A DNA stretch of 64,000 nucleotides, from assembly GCA_907163375.1 (NCBI GenBank), contig CAJQUW010003059.1, forward strand, positions 62,001-126,000, in the 5' to 3' direction. Source of the DNA: Prostheceraeus crozeri (taxonomy: Eukaryota; Platyhelminthes; Polycladida; Euryleptidae). The first letter of the stretch is position 1; the number at the start of each line of letters is the position of its first letter. The notes beneath the pieces are model-generated. The model saw nothing but the letters and a program-made list of their open reading frames with translations, did no database searches and was not told the DNA's origin. Shown here piece after piece: positions 8,299 to 20,072 of the stretch. The translations under genes and the position numbers were made by a program.

Positions 8299-8463
8299 AA
8301 CATATCGGAATGATGTTCAGTACAAATTCTTCACATATTCATTCACATTAGGACTACCTATTTATTAGTAATCATTTCTACATATCGGAAAGATGTAGAA
8401 ATTTCAATTTTAGTAAGACTACTTATGTATTAGTAAGTGTTGCTACATGTCGGAAGATGCAGC
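8299..8463. repeat. Three hairpin motifs ACAT-atcggaa-ATGT upstream of TBP-like gene
   Basis: Imperfect inverted repeats recur at 8299-8317, 8378-8398 (CTACATATCGGAAAGATGTAG, six-base arms) and 8442-8463 (GCTACATGTCGG and then AAGATGCAGC), embedded in a degenerate direct repeat of about 65 bases (ATTAGTAA and TAGTAAGACTAC blocks). They lie between the start of the TBP-like gene and the end of the polymerase. They could be operator-like binding sites or transcript hairpins; the sequence does not say which. Confidence 0.5.
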
Positions 8464-8514
8464 AATCGCAAGATCTATTACAAGTGGAATATTGTATTGT
8501 TTTTTTATTTAGAC

Positions 8515-11500
8515 TTATTCTACATCACCTGCGACAGGAAGGCATCTCCTTCTCTTCGACGGTGGGGGAAGACCTAGGCTGTAGTGTCCATATGGTAATG
8601 ATAAATTTTTATCCAGCCAACAGCGCTTATCCTCCCAAAGTGAAAGACCTCGCTTCCTAAATGATTTTGTGCTAACTATGTGATTTTTTGAATTTAGAAT
8701 TGTCATATCTTCAGTTGTATCATTCTCACTATAATAGACACTCCTATAGTCATTATGTTTCAATTTTTTAACTGCTGCTCTCTGAATTCCTTTTCCACGT
8801 TTGATGCTATGATTCGTAGAGTCTATATATTTCATTGAATACATTTTCGGTTTTAGTAGGATCATTTCCTCAAGCAACTTTCCAGCACACTCATCCTTAA
8901 AACAACCTAATCTAGCTTTGTTTGTAGTTGAGTATAGTCGGTGATGACTGTCATAGTTTGAAGAGTCAAACTTTTCACCGAAGTATAGAAGTATATCTTC
9001 CAGACGGACAGATGGTGATGTGTATAAACATAGGAAGAAACAGTCGGTATCACCTCCACAAAGCCGCGTTCTATTTATCAGTGGACATCCTTTTAGATCA
9101 TTGTAATATAATTGATACATTTCCAACTTACTATAGTCAAGTACTGCTTGACCAACATATATTAATTTATTTAAAACTATTGAAGGTTTGTACATTTCCA
9201 TACCAACCAGATCTTCATCAAATATTTTGTGTTGAACATAGAGAGGATGATTTGACAATTTCAGTAGTTGTTTCTCATTGTTGACTAGTTTAAATTTTTT
9301 CCTTCTCCTTACATTCTCCATTGTTTTACCATATAAAGAATTATTTTTCAATTTGTAGAATGACTTTTCGAAGTCAGTGCTTGATTGAGCCCTCTTTTGA
9401 GAGTTAATATCAATGTATGTTTTTAACCAAGGCTTTTGTGTGAATTTTATGCCACTATGAATCTTCTTGATTCTCATGCCCATGGTCAAGTAAAATTTTA
9501 AAATTGAGTAGTGGACTACATAATTTTTCCTATCAAATTGATGGAGCAGAAGTTTCTTGATAGAAGAAAAATGTGTATTTGGTCTTACTTTTCATATAGA
9601 TTTTTCATATAGTGTGAAAACATTCTCTTTTCAATCATCTGCATTTCTGAAGCTAATGGGAAATCGGCAGTGTCATCATGAATGGCTGCAGAATACTCTA
9701 AATCTAAATAAAAAATGTAGCCGATTTCACCATCATCATCTATATTTTGAACATTTTCTTCATTTAAAAAATTATCTAATTCACTTTCATTCAACCATTT
9801 GAAATTTGAGTGGAGTAGATTCCTACTGGGTGAAGAACCGTAAAGGTCATTAACATCTAAGTAGGTCAAATGTCGACTTTCATGTGTATTATTTCCTAAT
9901 TCTTCAATGCGTGCACGCGCTCGGTGAATGTTGGTGAAAGTCATACCCCCTCTAATTTCTCGTTCAAATAGATTGTACATATTTTCATCTTGTATGTAGT
10001 GTGGGGGATCATTGGAAGAGAAATTTAGTGCTGAGGTAAAGCTAAGATGTGGGAGACTGACAAAATGTACAGGGTCGACTTCATCCTCACGTTAACTCAA
10101 TGCTCTAAACACTTCAAATATGTCTGCCAACAATAAAACATCTAACTTCAGATATGCCAGCATGTAATCACCAAATGTGCTACAATTAAATTCAATCCAT
10201 GCCTTGTTAGCGTGTTCATATTCACTATCGGAACAGTGCTCACGAGTAAGATCATTATAGAATTCAAATTGTGGTGGTAGACAGTCTTCCGTCAACGTGT
10301 TTAAGTTTTTGAAGTATGAATATGGAAACACTCCCTTCTGATATAAAACATTATCACTTAATTGTGGAAATTCTACCCTTAATGTCTCTACATGCTCATA
10401 CGTTTGCAAGCCCTTGGCTAATTCACTCAAGGATGCACTTAGAAATTGATATGAGTCTAAGAATTTTAGTTTAAAGTATACTGTCTTCCCTTTGTATTCA
10501 TTTACAGGGACACTGGCGGATGAAGTTATATATTTTTCAGCAGTTGCTGCTACAACATCTAATTTCCAAGATTTCATTCTTCCAATCGCTTTATAGCAAA
10601 CGATGTGACTATCATAATTTTTAAAATTGTGGAAAAATATGGGGAGCTCCCGTCTGTTAAGTCTTAACCGGAGATTGCATTTCCTACATAATGTTTGCCT
10701 ATATCGTCCGGTGATATGATCATGATCACGAACTTTTATGACTTCATCGCTGAATTTCGATTTACATTTGTTGCAACATTCTGCATTCTCATGACCTACT
10801 TTTTCATCCGCTGACAGTGACATTGGCTGCCTAGTTGTTGCACATTGGTTGTCATATAAGTCTTGGGCTACAGTTTCTAAGTGGTGCAAGAAACTAATAA
10901 TGCAATTTTCTCACTCAAAGAGGTAATGCTTGTTTTCAAATTTCGATTGAAGGGCATTATGCCAGACATGATAAGCTCCAATGGCCGAAGGTTTATGTAT
11001 TTTATTATCAATGTAGCACTCTATATCTGCATAAATTACTAAAGGAGGACTTAGTTGATATTCCATGCTACTTGTTAGTACTTTTAGATCTCTCGGCATT
11101 TTTTCTATTTGTGCTTTTCCTCGAATGCAAAACTGGAAGTGTCGTTCTAGTGTTGTCTTATATGTGAATGACTGAGTGCATCTTTCGCAGAAGTATTTAT
11201 GTCTTTTTAAAGTTCTCCTATACAATCTTGACGGCTTTGGAATTCCACAATAGTGTGCTGCTCCATTGTTTAGAATTAACAAAATATTAACCGTTTGCCT
11301 ACCAGTAAAGTTACTATTGTAACGAACACCTTTGAGTCCATTTTCATAAAAGTGAATGTTAATTTTAATATCATTATTTTTCTCAAATTTTGGAATATCT
11401 TTGATTGATACTGGTGTGGAAATGCCTTCCATATTCAGCTCAGATGTCCACTTACTATATGATTTACTTCATTCCTTGAATAAGGTATATAATGCAATAT

Positions 11501-12426
11501 ATTTAATATATAAATATATATTATATATATTTAATATATATTATAAAGCATTATAATGCAATATTGATAAAACTGCATATAGGAAGCAATCATTTGCATT
11601 TGAATTAACATTAATGACAGCTCTAGAGTTTCTTAACTTCTTTGGTAGAGGATATGATTGTCCACCTGACAGTATTGGACTTGTTATTACATTGAACTCT
11701 ATATTTTGTACATCATCTATAATCCAATTGCTACCCTTTTTTGTGAAGGCTTCAATATGATTTATCAGACTATTTAGATGATCCTGAAACCAAGCATCAT
11801 AGTCATAAATATAGTTTGAGGATGATGAGGTAAAGTGTGCGAGAAATGTTTCTTCTTCTTGAGGATTAGAACGGACATAACGAATTTGTGCAATCAGACG
11901 ACCGCGCAATTGATAGCTCCTTAGTAAGTCAGACACTAAATTCCCCAACATGGAACGCATGCTTTCTAAGAATGATGTTATGTCCAAATTAGGTGTTGTT
12001 GGCGTGATATCATACACACGTGCATGGCCATTGAGTGCGCTTTCGCTGAGACTAACAGTTCCATAGTTATTATGCATATTCATCTCACTATTTGTATTAC
12101 GTACATTCATATGCTGTCGAAATCTACTTATAGAGTTATACGTTTTGCCACACCGAGAGCAGTATTGCATGAAGTTTTGTATGTTAGTTGAAGCGCTGGT
12201 TGTTGGCTTCGAAGTAGATCTATTTTGATTATTTGAATTTGACTCTGTTATGCTATCATTCGGTTTATTATTGCATACAAGTTTATGCCTCTTAAGATTA
12301 TCCATCCTATTCGTCTTATGGACACTTGCTACATTGATACGTTTTTCCTAACTTACAAAATTTTTCATGACGTTGCAAATTGCCTATGAGAGTGAACACT
12401 TTTCCACACTTGGTACAGACAACCAT
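8515..12426 (-). pseudogene. Protein-primed family-B DNA polymerase, decayed (Polinton A)
   Basis: The gene reads leftward from ATG 12426. It starts with C2H2-type zinc fingers (CTKCGKVF to HEKFC), meets a stop near 12320, and continues in shifted frames at 12305-11541, 11432-10911, 10889-10092, 9980-9585 and 9489-8515. Together the pieces follow the intact polymerase at 60807-64000. Recognisable parts are the N-terminal LPKKLRN and AVLSILHYN block, Exo I (YADIECYID), an HNH-like zinc motif (CNKC to VRDHDHITGRYR), Exo II (FHNFKNYDSH), Exo III (YLKLDVLLLAD), motif A (DVNDLYG), motif B (KNNSLYGKT) and motif C (GGDTDCFF, with Ser changed to Cys). It would replicate the element from terminal-protein primers. 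At least four frame breaks, one at an AT-rich insertion, make it nonfunctional. Confidence 0.9.
11480..11562. repeat. AT-rich insertion in polymerase pseudogene
   Basis: A roughly 70-base tract of TATATTTAATATA-type sequence interrupts the polymerase between its N-terminal block and the following fragment. The same short word (TATAATGCAAT or its near-inverse TTGCATTATA) occurs at both edges, as if a small insertion or slippage event duplicated it. The corresponding part of the intact polymerase has no such tract. Confidence 0.6.
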
Positions 12427-12457
12427 GATTATTGATGAGGATTGAAATTAGCAAGCC

Positions 12458-12465
12458 CTTATATA
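12458..12465 (-). promoter_or_regulatory. TATA box of Polinton A polymerase gene
   Basis: On the minus strand the word TATATAAG lies about 32 bases before the ATG at 12426. Other early genes in the window have the same word at a similar place (22704, 39956, 18354). Confidence 0.6.
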
Positions 12466-12592
12466 CATCTATCATCCTATGACGTCAACGTTATCACTAG
12501 CCAATAGCTTATGTTCCCATCTGATGCAAAGAGAAAACATAAAATGTTTGATAATTTCTTTTTCCTAAATGAAGAAAGATAAAAGTTAAAAG

Positions 12593-15500
12593 TTAAAGTT
12601 TGTCACACTTTACAATTCCGCTGTGATTCAGCTTCAAATGACTGCATCCTTTTGTGCAGACGCTGAAATCGTTCATGTGAGTCAGTCTCACTTTTCTTAT
12701 TACATTGTTCATGCACTCAATGTGAATTAAAGTTTCCTTTTCATGAATACGGCTATTTGAAACCTGGGAGGCCAACAGGAGATTGCTCTGTGTTAGGTTC
12801 CTCACAGATTTAATCAAGCCTCTGTTCTCCTCCTTCATTTTCTTCTCCCGCTCCTCTGCCTGCTGTAGGCGCTCCTAGCAGAGACGCAACTTGGTCTGTA
12901 TATCCTCTTCTGTCGAGGTTGCGTCCAAGTCGACGTTATAATCCCGCACTGGGAGAGGAGCCGTCACATCCGACGTTGGTAGAGCTGCAACTGGGGGAGG
13001 TGTTGTGGGAAGTAGTACCGGGGAGGAAGGAGTTGCACCTGGCGTCGGTAATGGGTTCGGAGGAGATACCGGCGAGGGAAGACGCACAGGGGATGATGGA
13101 GCCAAGCAGATCATTGGGGACGGCGGCAGGCGGACACTCCAGTTCGGGGATGCCCGGATGTTACTGAAGGAGACCTCCTGTGATGCATGCATCACGGAGT
13201 CCTGTAATCGAAAAGAAACAATTGTTTATGAACTATTTGCAATTGTTAACATTTATCAAAATTAAAATTAACACTACGTAAATTCAATTACATAAATAAC
13301 TTCAAATATGGATTTCTCATACTTTCAGCTCGATTGTTCTTCGATTGGATCCACCTTCATCCTCCGAAAGAACCATCGAATCATTCTAGAAGATAAATTG
13401 ATCTATTGCAGATTAATAAATTTGTACTCAAGTGGGTTTCTAAATTACAATGGAAAAGTTCTCTGCTCATGCAGTCATCTAAGCATTATACTTACATTTG
13501 CAACCGAATTATCGTCATCGGATGAGGATGTTGGAGACGACGTGGTGGAGACGTCATCAGATGACGAGGAATCATCGGACATTGATGAATCGCCCGATGA
13601 TTCATGAATGGAGTAGGGCCTCTCCTCGTTATCCTCTATTGATGTGGTGGTCGCCGGCGTAGACAGAAAACTCCGCTGATGTCTCTTAAGGGACAAAGAT
13701 CGTACAGCCTGCAACGAAAATGTGATAATATTTTTATAACTAAATAGATATTAATGAGAATTAATATAGACATAGAATATATACATGTACAGTTTTTCCA
13801 GGTATTGTTGTCTGATATCGAATCGTAGACCATGAAAATCACACTTACAGGGCTTGAGATGGTTTTCTTTTCCGGCGAATTCAACCGAGGTATTGCAGGA
13901 TACCTTTGGACACTTGGAAACAGCTGAAAATAGAAATTCATGTTCAATTTCACATTAAGAAGTAACAAGCAAATTAATTTCTTACCTTTCGCAAGTTTTC
14001 CACCGCATTATTGTCTTCGAAACTGACTTTCGGCGGTCGAGGCACCTCACACTGAAATATTTATGAAATATTGATTTAATTTATGCACACGATTACTAAC
14101 CCAAGTAAATAGAATCTCACATCTTGAACGACCAGTTTCTTCTGCACCAACACCTTGGCTTTCTTCGGTGGGGGCATCACCATGTCCTGAAATGTGTTAA
14201 CAACAAATTTATTTTAGTCTAAAGGAAGTAGTACTTTTTGTCAACTCTGAGTCAGTTGTCCATTCAAGTTAGCATTTAGAATTGACTGCACTTACCTCAA
14301 AATCACTCAAAGTCTCATCAATAAATTCTCGATACTTGGGGACTTTCTTGGGTACTCGGGACTTGGGGGCTTTCTTTGCCTCAGGCTAGTCCACCTGTGA
14401 GAGCACGCCTTCAGTCGGCCTTTCCTTGACAAATAGCCTCTCCAATTTCTTTTTCTCTGCCTTGGAGGTAAGGTTGATGCCTTTCCGGCCATTCTGTTGG
14501 GCACAGGGAGTGTGTTTGGCAATGAAGGCCTTTGCTGAGTCGCTGTTTACCTTGTCGTTGCTCCTCTCATATGTCTTGCAGGTTAAGCAATAGAGGTACG
14601 TGAAATCCTCTTTGAATATGCAGTCTTTGTGACCACTCTTGTTGGCATGTCGAACAGGCAGTCGGCATGTTTCACAGTAGTGAAAGATCAGCCGTTGTCG
14701 CGCAATACTTTCATGTCGGACCATTTCTATATAGGAAAAAAATTTTGATTGTAATTTAATCTCTTGTTAAACGAGAACGCATTTATATACCATCAACAAA
14801 GCTCTATTAAGTGCTACTTTCATATTGGAGAAATCTGAGAAAGAAATAAAATTTTGAAGTTGAAACTGAAACCGAAAGTCGAAAATTAGATATTTATTCG
14901 AAAAGGGTTTGCTCATAAGAAGAGTTGAAATTTGGAAACAGCCGATTTACAATTATTTAATTTCGAAATTAACATGATAGAATGAAAGTGAAATTTCGAA
15001 AATATCAACCACTGCTCAATTTGTTTAATTAAACAAGCTTGAATTTTATGGAAGCTGCTGATTTATATTTATTTAATTTGAAATAAACATAATGGAATGA
15101 AAGTGAGATTTTGAAAAATTTAAACCGTTACTCAATTTGTTTAATTAAACAAATTTGAATTTTTTTCTTTAGAAACAATGTGTGAAAATACGGATGTCAA
15201 TTGCACTTTTATTTAGACTTATACTTTAGACTTATACTTCTTCTGGATGATTTAATATAGGAAGAGAATTAAAAAAAACATGGTTAATAATGTAACATAA
15301 AGTGTTCCTATCCTAAAACCCAAGCTTCTATATTTAAAGCTATTTGGTTATAAGAACTTAATGATGTTCCTACTCCCGAATATCCTATAAAGTAGCACAA
15401 CATGACAATGAAACTCACTTCAAAATTGTAATAAGAACCGGAGAACGGAGGAACGAAGAACGACGTCTGCTATGGACACTGAATAATTCAAAAATGAATG
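12593..15500 (-). pseudogene. Spliced zinc-binding/coiled-coil Polinton protein with two in-frame TAGs
   Basis: A TATA box (15522-15530) precedes a noncoding exon ending at 15419 (GTGAGT donor). A 5' UTR intron ends at 14727 and ATG 14724 follows. Coding exons with matching GT-AG borders, all phase 0, are 14724-14296, 14186-14121, 14051-13986, 13923-13849, 13708-13496 and 13200-12593. The N-terminus has paired cysteines (CETC, CLTC, then a C near residue 74) and H residues spaced as in the 391-aa protein of the palindrome arms (23423). The middle is basic, then Ser/Asp-rich, then Pro-rich, and the end is a coiled coil. TAG codons at about 14386 and 12875 interrupt the frame; both would be one transition from CAG (Gln). 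Likely an early regulatory or structural protein, now inactive in this copy unless the TAGs are read through. Confidence 0.65.
14950..15170. repeat. Tandem duplication, about 116-base period
   Basis: Two diverged copies of a block containing AACATRATRGAATGAAAGTGA, reduced here to its consensus, and TCAATTTGTTTAATTAAACAA start near 14971 and 15087. They lie in the long 5' UTR intron of the coiled-coil gene. No coding content. Confidence 0.55.
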
Positions 15501-15521
15501 AAGATCTGATGTGTGCAAGTT

Positions 15522-15530
15522 CTTTATATA
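15522..15530 (-). promoter_or_regulatory. TATA box of coiled-coil gene (Polinton A)
   Basis: Minus-strand TATATAAAG lies about 100 bases before the GTGAGT donor at 15418. A start site near 15495 would give a noncoding first exon. The palindrome arms have the same TATA, short exon and long 5' UTR intron arrangement for the homologous gene. Confidence 0.55.
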
Positions 15531-15950
15531 TGAAATTGACAAAGCAACTATGAACAAAGACTTTATGACATCGCATCATCGCATTAGTACAGTTAAACAA
15601 AATTAATAACTCAAACGAGAATTGGAACAGCTGGTTTATTTTTAACCTTAGAAATGGAAGTGCCATCATATGTGTTGAAAGATTTCTACATGTAAACAGC
15701 AGAGTGAATTCAAAGTAATATGAACTGATGGACTGATATATTATTTTAATATACATGTTATTATTGATAGTCATATAATGATTCATATTTGAAGATATAA
15801 AACGTGTGATTTGAATAGAACATTAAATTTGAATTAAGCGCTAAATTTCGAAAATTCAAATTTCGCGCCAAAATTCGAATAATAAAATTTAATGACTTTT
15901 TCGAAAATTCGAATTTCGCGCCAAAATTCAAATAATCAAACTAAAATACT

Positions 15951-15979
15951 AGGGTTAAGGGTTAAGGTTAGGGTTAGGG
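15951..15979. repeat. Interstitial telomere-like tract
   Basis: About 29 bases of AGGGTTA variants (GGGTTAAGGGTTAAGG and then TTAGGGTTAGGG) match the metazoan telomere repeat with added bases. It is too short and too internal to be a chromosome end. It directly follows the word AAAATACT, the kind of end (outward AGTA) expected of a Polinton right terminus, so it may mark the edge of Polinton A, but no matching left end is visible. Confidence 0.5.
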
Positions 15980-16016
15980 AAGCAAGAAGAGTATCCATGG
16001 CACCCGGAACCCATGG

Positions 16017-16063
16017 GTAAATAAATTTTCGAGTGCGCTTCGCGCACTCGAAAATTTATTTAC
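16017..16063. repeat. Perfect 21-bp hairpin, 5-base loop
   Basis: Left arm 16017-16037 (GTAAATAAATTTTCGAGTGCG, shown to 20 bases by dropping the first G if required) pairs exactly with 16043-16063 around the loop CTTCG. A second perfect palindrome with 10-base arms (CTCGGGCGCT, then A, then its complement) follows at 16083-16103. The pair may be the tip of a fold-back or MITE-type element or a site of recombination. Confidence 0.6.
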
Positions 16064-16103
16064 ACTATAATCCGAAAAATTTCTCGGGCGCTAAGCGCCC
16101 GAG

Positions 16104-17812
16104 TAATTTTGAGGCCCCCCCGCCGTGTAGAGGTGTATGAAGTGTATGAAGGTAAAAGGTCAAGGTCAAGTGTAGAGGTTTGTATATTATGGTCATTTTT
16201 AGTTGTAAAACTTTAACTTTGAAAATTTGTAAACTTAGTCATTTTTGTAAAATAAACTTGGAATTTTTCAAGTTGCATACAGATTAGTGATGCAAATGGA
16301 AAATTTTGAAATTTTTTTTCGGTAATTGACTTTTTTGCCATTGTTTTGGAGACTTGTTGCAGTCGTTTGAAAAGACTATGTAATATTCAAAGACCGAAAA
16401 CTTCTCTATCATCCCTGCATGTCAACTTTTGGAACCAACTGCACCCTCCATGTCTATTTCAGATCTTTCCAACTGAATATCAGACATCAAATGGATTTCA
16501 GATTTCTCTAATTGAATTTCAGATATCTGTCAGAAACTCAACTTTGAAAGGATCTTAGATTCAACTGGAGAATCTCCAATTCATCTGGAAATGTCTGAAA
16601 TTCATTTAAGTAGATCTGAAATCGATTTGGAACTATCTGAACCATCTGAGCTGGAAATGGAAGATGTGTGGTTTGTCCTCCACGAAGATATCGGACAATA
16701 CGCCAGAAGTTAGAAGCCATCATATAGATATTCTTCTACTCATCACAGATATCTTTAGTTTCCAAATATCTCACGAGTTTACAGTCTTTATATACAGTCT
16801 TCCAATGGTCGCTCATGTATAATGCTGTGTTGGACTGTGTGCTTGTGCCTCACATGTTCATCAACACATGAAGAATTTGTATCATTGCAATCAAGGCTGC
16901 ATATAATGAAGCTTAACTTTCAAGCCATAAAAAAACTTCCAAATAAAGTGCATTATTTTTGCTCCAGATCTTTCACAATGCATGAAATTATACCCCTATT
17001 GTAAAGGAAAATATTCACGCTGTCCCAAAAGATGTCTGTGCTATAATATTAAAAATGGCAACAAATTAGTGCAAGCCACTGGTGGCAAAGGAATACTCAA
17101 AAATCTGCGGACGGGATTCGTATTGCTACGATTGTTCTAATCGAAATGATATGATGAAATCAAGAGTTTTAGAACAATGATGTGTCTATGCCTCGGCTGT
17201 GATAGAAAACGCAAAAATTATATCACAAAAATTCAAATTTCTTCATTTTTCAAAATCGTTTTATTCAAAATAATGATCAAAATCACCAGTTTTATAGACC
17301 CATTCTATTGGTGTGTAGCTGCCTCGGCTGTAGAAGCGGTCAAAGCATAGGGCCTATCACAAAAAATCAGAACTTTCATATTTTCCATGGAAAATTTTTG
17401 TTCAAAATTTTCTGGAAAATTTTCATCACTAATACAGATGCATACAACTAGGATTTTTTTCATCAAATGGGTACATACAATATATCATTCGAATGCTCTT
17501 TTTCATTCTCATTCTTATGGTCTCGTGTATGACACATGTATGATATCATCCTGGATTGCTACAAGCATTTTAAAATTAACAACATAACTGTTTCTTTAAA
17601 AGTTATATGTTCCTATTTATTTCAAGTTGAAGTCTTCATATTTGATTTTTTTGTTTCAATTCAGTTATTGAACATCAGTAATTGTAGATAGTTATTCCCC
17701 TTTCCCATTCATACCTTAATTGAAGACCGATTTGTGAAATGATAAAACAAGTCTGTTCATATATACAAATGAATATTAAATGAAAAGATTAAAAAATACA
17801 CACTAAATGTCA
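16104..17812. other. No gene seen; A/T-rich flank
   Basis: Only short, unconvincing frames occur here. Around 16450-16650 there are dispersed direct and inverted copies of TCAGAT/ATCTGA words that could fold back. Otherwise this looks like host intergenic sequence. Confidence 0.5.
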
Positions 17813-18271
17813 TCAAGGCAAGGAAAGGGTACACGTTTTTTCAAGTCCACTTGTACATGGATCCTGGTCTTTTTTGGGCGCACAGGGACAGCGACGTGGT
17901 GTGTCAAGGTCAATGATTGAAAATTCGAGAGCGGTTGTGAGGTTCCGCTCGTTCGGCTCCATTCGCATGAAGACCCGTTTGGTGTGGTACTTTTTCGGCG
18001 CGTTCTTCACTTTGACAGTGACCCTTCCATATAGTAGCGTTCGCATGGACTTTTTATTCATGTGCCGCATCGTCTCGATTGATACGTCACTATCATCACT
18101 CGAGTAGTCGGGCGATGCAGGGGCTTGGGTGAACACCACCGGCTCGTTTGGTGTTGTCGATCGCTCCATCGGAGATTGGGGAGGTGTATTGGTACGTTCC
18201 ATTGGCGATTGAGGTGAAGTGGTACGATCAGCAGTACCGTTCTCAACTGCAGCTTCCTGTTTGCGATCCAT
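17813..18271 (-). CDS. Hypothetical 152-aa protein, TATA-driven
   Basis: ATG 18271, 152 aa. The N-terminal half is polar with two copies of a PQSPMER segment and an acidic SSDDSD stretch. The middle (RVTVKVKNAPKKYHTKRVFMRM) is basic, and the end has CPCAPKKDQDPC. I recognise no domain. A minus-strand TATATAAG lies about 85 bases upstream (near 18354-18361), and a divergent plus-strand TATATAA lies at about 18428. TATA-driven short genes like this are typical of the Polinton early regions in this window, so it may belong to Polinton A's right end or to another element fragment. Confidence 0.4.
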   Translation of the reverse strand: MDRKQEAAVENGTADRTTSPQSPMERTNTPPQSPMERSTTPNEPVVFTQAPASPDYSSDDSDVSIETMRHMNKKSMRTLLYGRVTVKVKNAPKKYHTKRVFMRMEPNERNLTTALEFSIIDLDTPRRCPCAPKKDQDPCTSGLEKTCTLSLP

Positions 18272-18339
18272 AATGACTTCTAGATTTAAAATAATTGTAA
18301 CTTGTAAACGTGAGGATTAGAACCTTTGATAAGAATTGG

Positions 18340-18440
18340 TACAAACCTCGGACTTATATACTTTTTGAACAAAGGAAATCCTAACAGCCAATCAGAGAGG
18401 TACCGAACTTCCTTAAAGACTATATAACTATATAAAGGAT
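18340..18440. promoter_or_regulatory. Divergent TATA promoter region
   Basis: A minus-strand TATATAAG faces the 152-aa ORF, and a plus-strand ACTATATAAAGG precedes the ATG near 18494, which opens only a short frame (about 34 codons). Downstream of a TTTTCAG at about 18543 another frame of about 60 codons, ending at 18710, is open, so a small spliced plus-strand gene is possible but unproven. Confidence 0.35.
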
Positions 18441-18984
18441 GTCATTGTTCCAAACTGTTAAGTACTTATCCTCAACGTTCCATAACAAGAAGCATGTCCT
18501 CAAAACCTTTATTCTATTTTCAAAATGACATAGCGCATATTTTCAGCACTTCAAAGGCGGAGTGGACTACCAGTGAAGTGTCCGGTACACGAGTCTGAGC
18601 ATGACTTCACCAACAATCAGACATTTCATGAATGGTGTGATGACTTCCTAAAGATCATGGAGTCGCCTGAGGGACGTGATCTGTACCCATCCTTTATTTT
18701 TAATGCTTAAATTAAACTTACATTGTAAATCTCTTGCCTTTTTCATTTTAAACATAGTTCTGGAATTGGTTTTCTTATTGGGGAACAACTAAATCATAAC
18801 TGCACATTAAAGTTTCACATCTAAATAGTGCTACATTTAAAATAATTGTCACAGTAGTCGCAATAGAGCAAACCCATTCAAAATCAAACAACGGACGTCT
18901 ATCGGCACGTACCCAAGTGCTCAGAACCAAGTCGCACAAGTTCGATCATAGACGTTCCGAAACGCAATGTACTCAACCCAGTCT

Positions 18985-19125
18985 ACCAAACACATGTACC
19001 TATCCAGTAATACAGAAGTCATGCATGTTCCTATTCATAACACTGAATTATACATGTACCTATCCATGTTCCTATTGATAACACTGCATTATACATGTAC
19101 CTATCCATGTACCTATCCCTCGCAA
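18985..19125. repeat. Minisatellite ACATGTACCTATCC
   Basis: Degenerate tandem copies of CATGTACCTATCCA alternate with CTATTGATAACACTG-type words, just upstream of the Tc1 relic. No coding role is apparent. Confidence 0.55.
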
Positions 19126-19158
19126 GTAGGGCACAGTTTTCACTACTCTCGTTAACTG

Positions 19159-20072
19159 AGATGGCTGCACTAGACTCGTCTATTTCTAAGTCCACTATTC
19201 GTAGAAGACTTATTGAGTAGAATTTCAAGAGCTGTAAGAGGCCCTCTCAGATCGAATTATCAGATCAGCATACAAAAAGACGTCTCAGATGGGCAATGAG
19301 TCATTGTCACTGGCGAAATCAATGGGATCGGGTTGTCTGGTCTGATGAGGCATCAGTCCGTCTGAAGGATAGTGATGGTCGATTGAGATTATGGATAAAA
19401 TCTGATTAGGAAATTCCGAGACATTTACATCGTCCCCGGGTACAAGGTGGTGCGACTCTACTGATTTGGGCTGGCATTTAGACCAATGGCCGCTCTGAAC
19501 TTCACATACAGCAAGGAACCATGAATTCTGAACGCTATGTGAATGTTTTACGAATGAACATTGGCCAAATGACAGATCAAGTTGGTGATCCATCGACTTG
19601 GTTATTTATGGATGATAATGCTACGTGTCACAGGAGTAGTAGAGTCAACTTATGCAAGTCTCAATTAGGGCTTAGGACATTATCTTGGCCAGCTCGTTCT
19701 CCTGATCTGAATCCCATAGAAAATGTATGGAGTATTCTAAAACGTAACGTTCGTCGTTCACTGCTACCTACAGATGGCGTATCACAACTTACGTCACTGT
19801 TAAAAAGAGAGTGGAGAAAGTTAGATCAGTCAAAAATTACGATATCATCGAATCAATACCTAGACGAATTGGTAATGTCATTGACAATAAGGGTATGGCC
19901 ACAAAATAGTAGCTTCTTAAGAGCCGCTGCTGTATCATGGCTTATCAGATTATATAAGGACATTTAAATATATTAGGGACATGAAATAACATGAAAAATG
20001 CTTTCTGTATCATACTTATGTTTTATTTAGTCAACTTTTAGGATGATCCACTTTTTATGAAACGGACTGTAT
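19159..20072 (+). pseudogene. Tc1-like transposase relic
   Basis: Fragments in several frames follow a Tc1 DD34E transposase. An N-terminal helix-turn-helix piece (SKSTIRRRL) near 19185 is followed by WSDEASVRL around 19340. A longer open frame to 19967 carries MDDNATCHRS and LSWPARSPDLNPIENVWSIL, the second Asp and the final Asp/Glu region. Stops separate the pieces. The end near 20033-20072 (ATGATCCACTTTTTATGAAA, then CGGACTGTA) looks like the Tc1 inverted terminal repeat. No matching left end was found, so the element is 5' truncated. Confidence 0.8.

Noticed and set aside
15415-15786. 123-aa minus-strand ORF
   Set aside because: AT-rich, no domain, and it runs across the TATA box and noncoding first exon proposed for the coiled-coil gene.
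15951-15979. True chromosome end
   Set aside because: Only about 29 bases of variant telomere repeat with kilobases of sequence on both sides.
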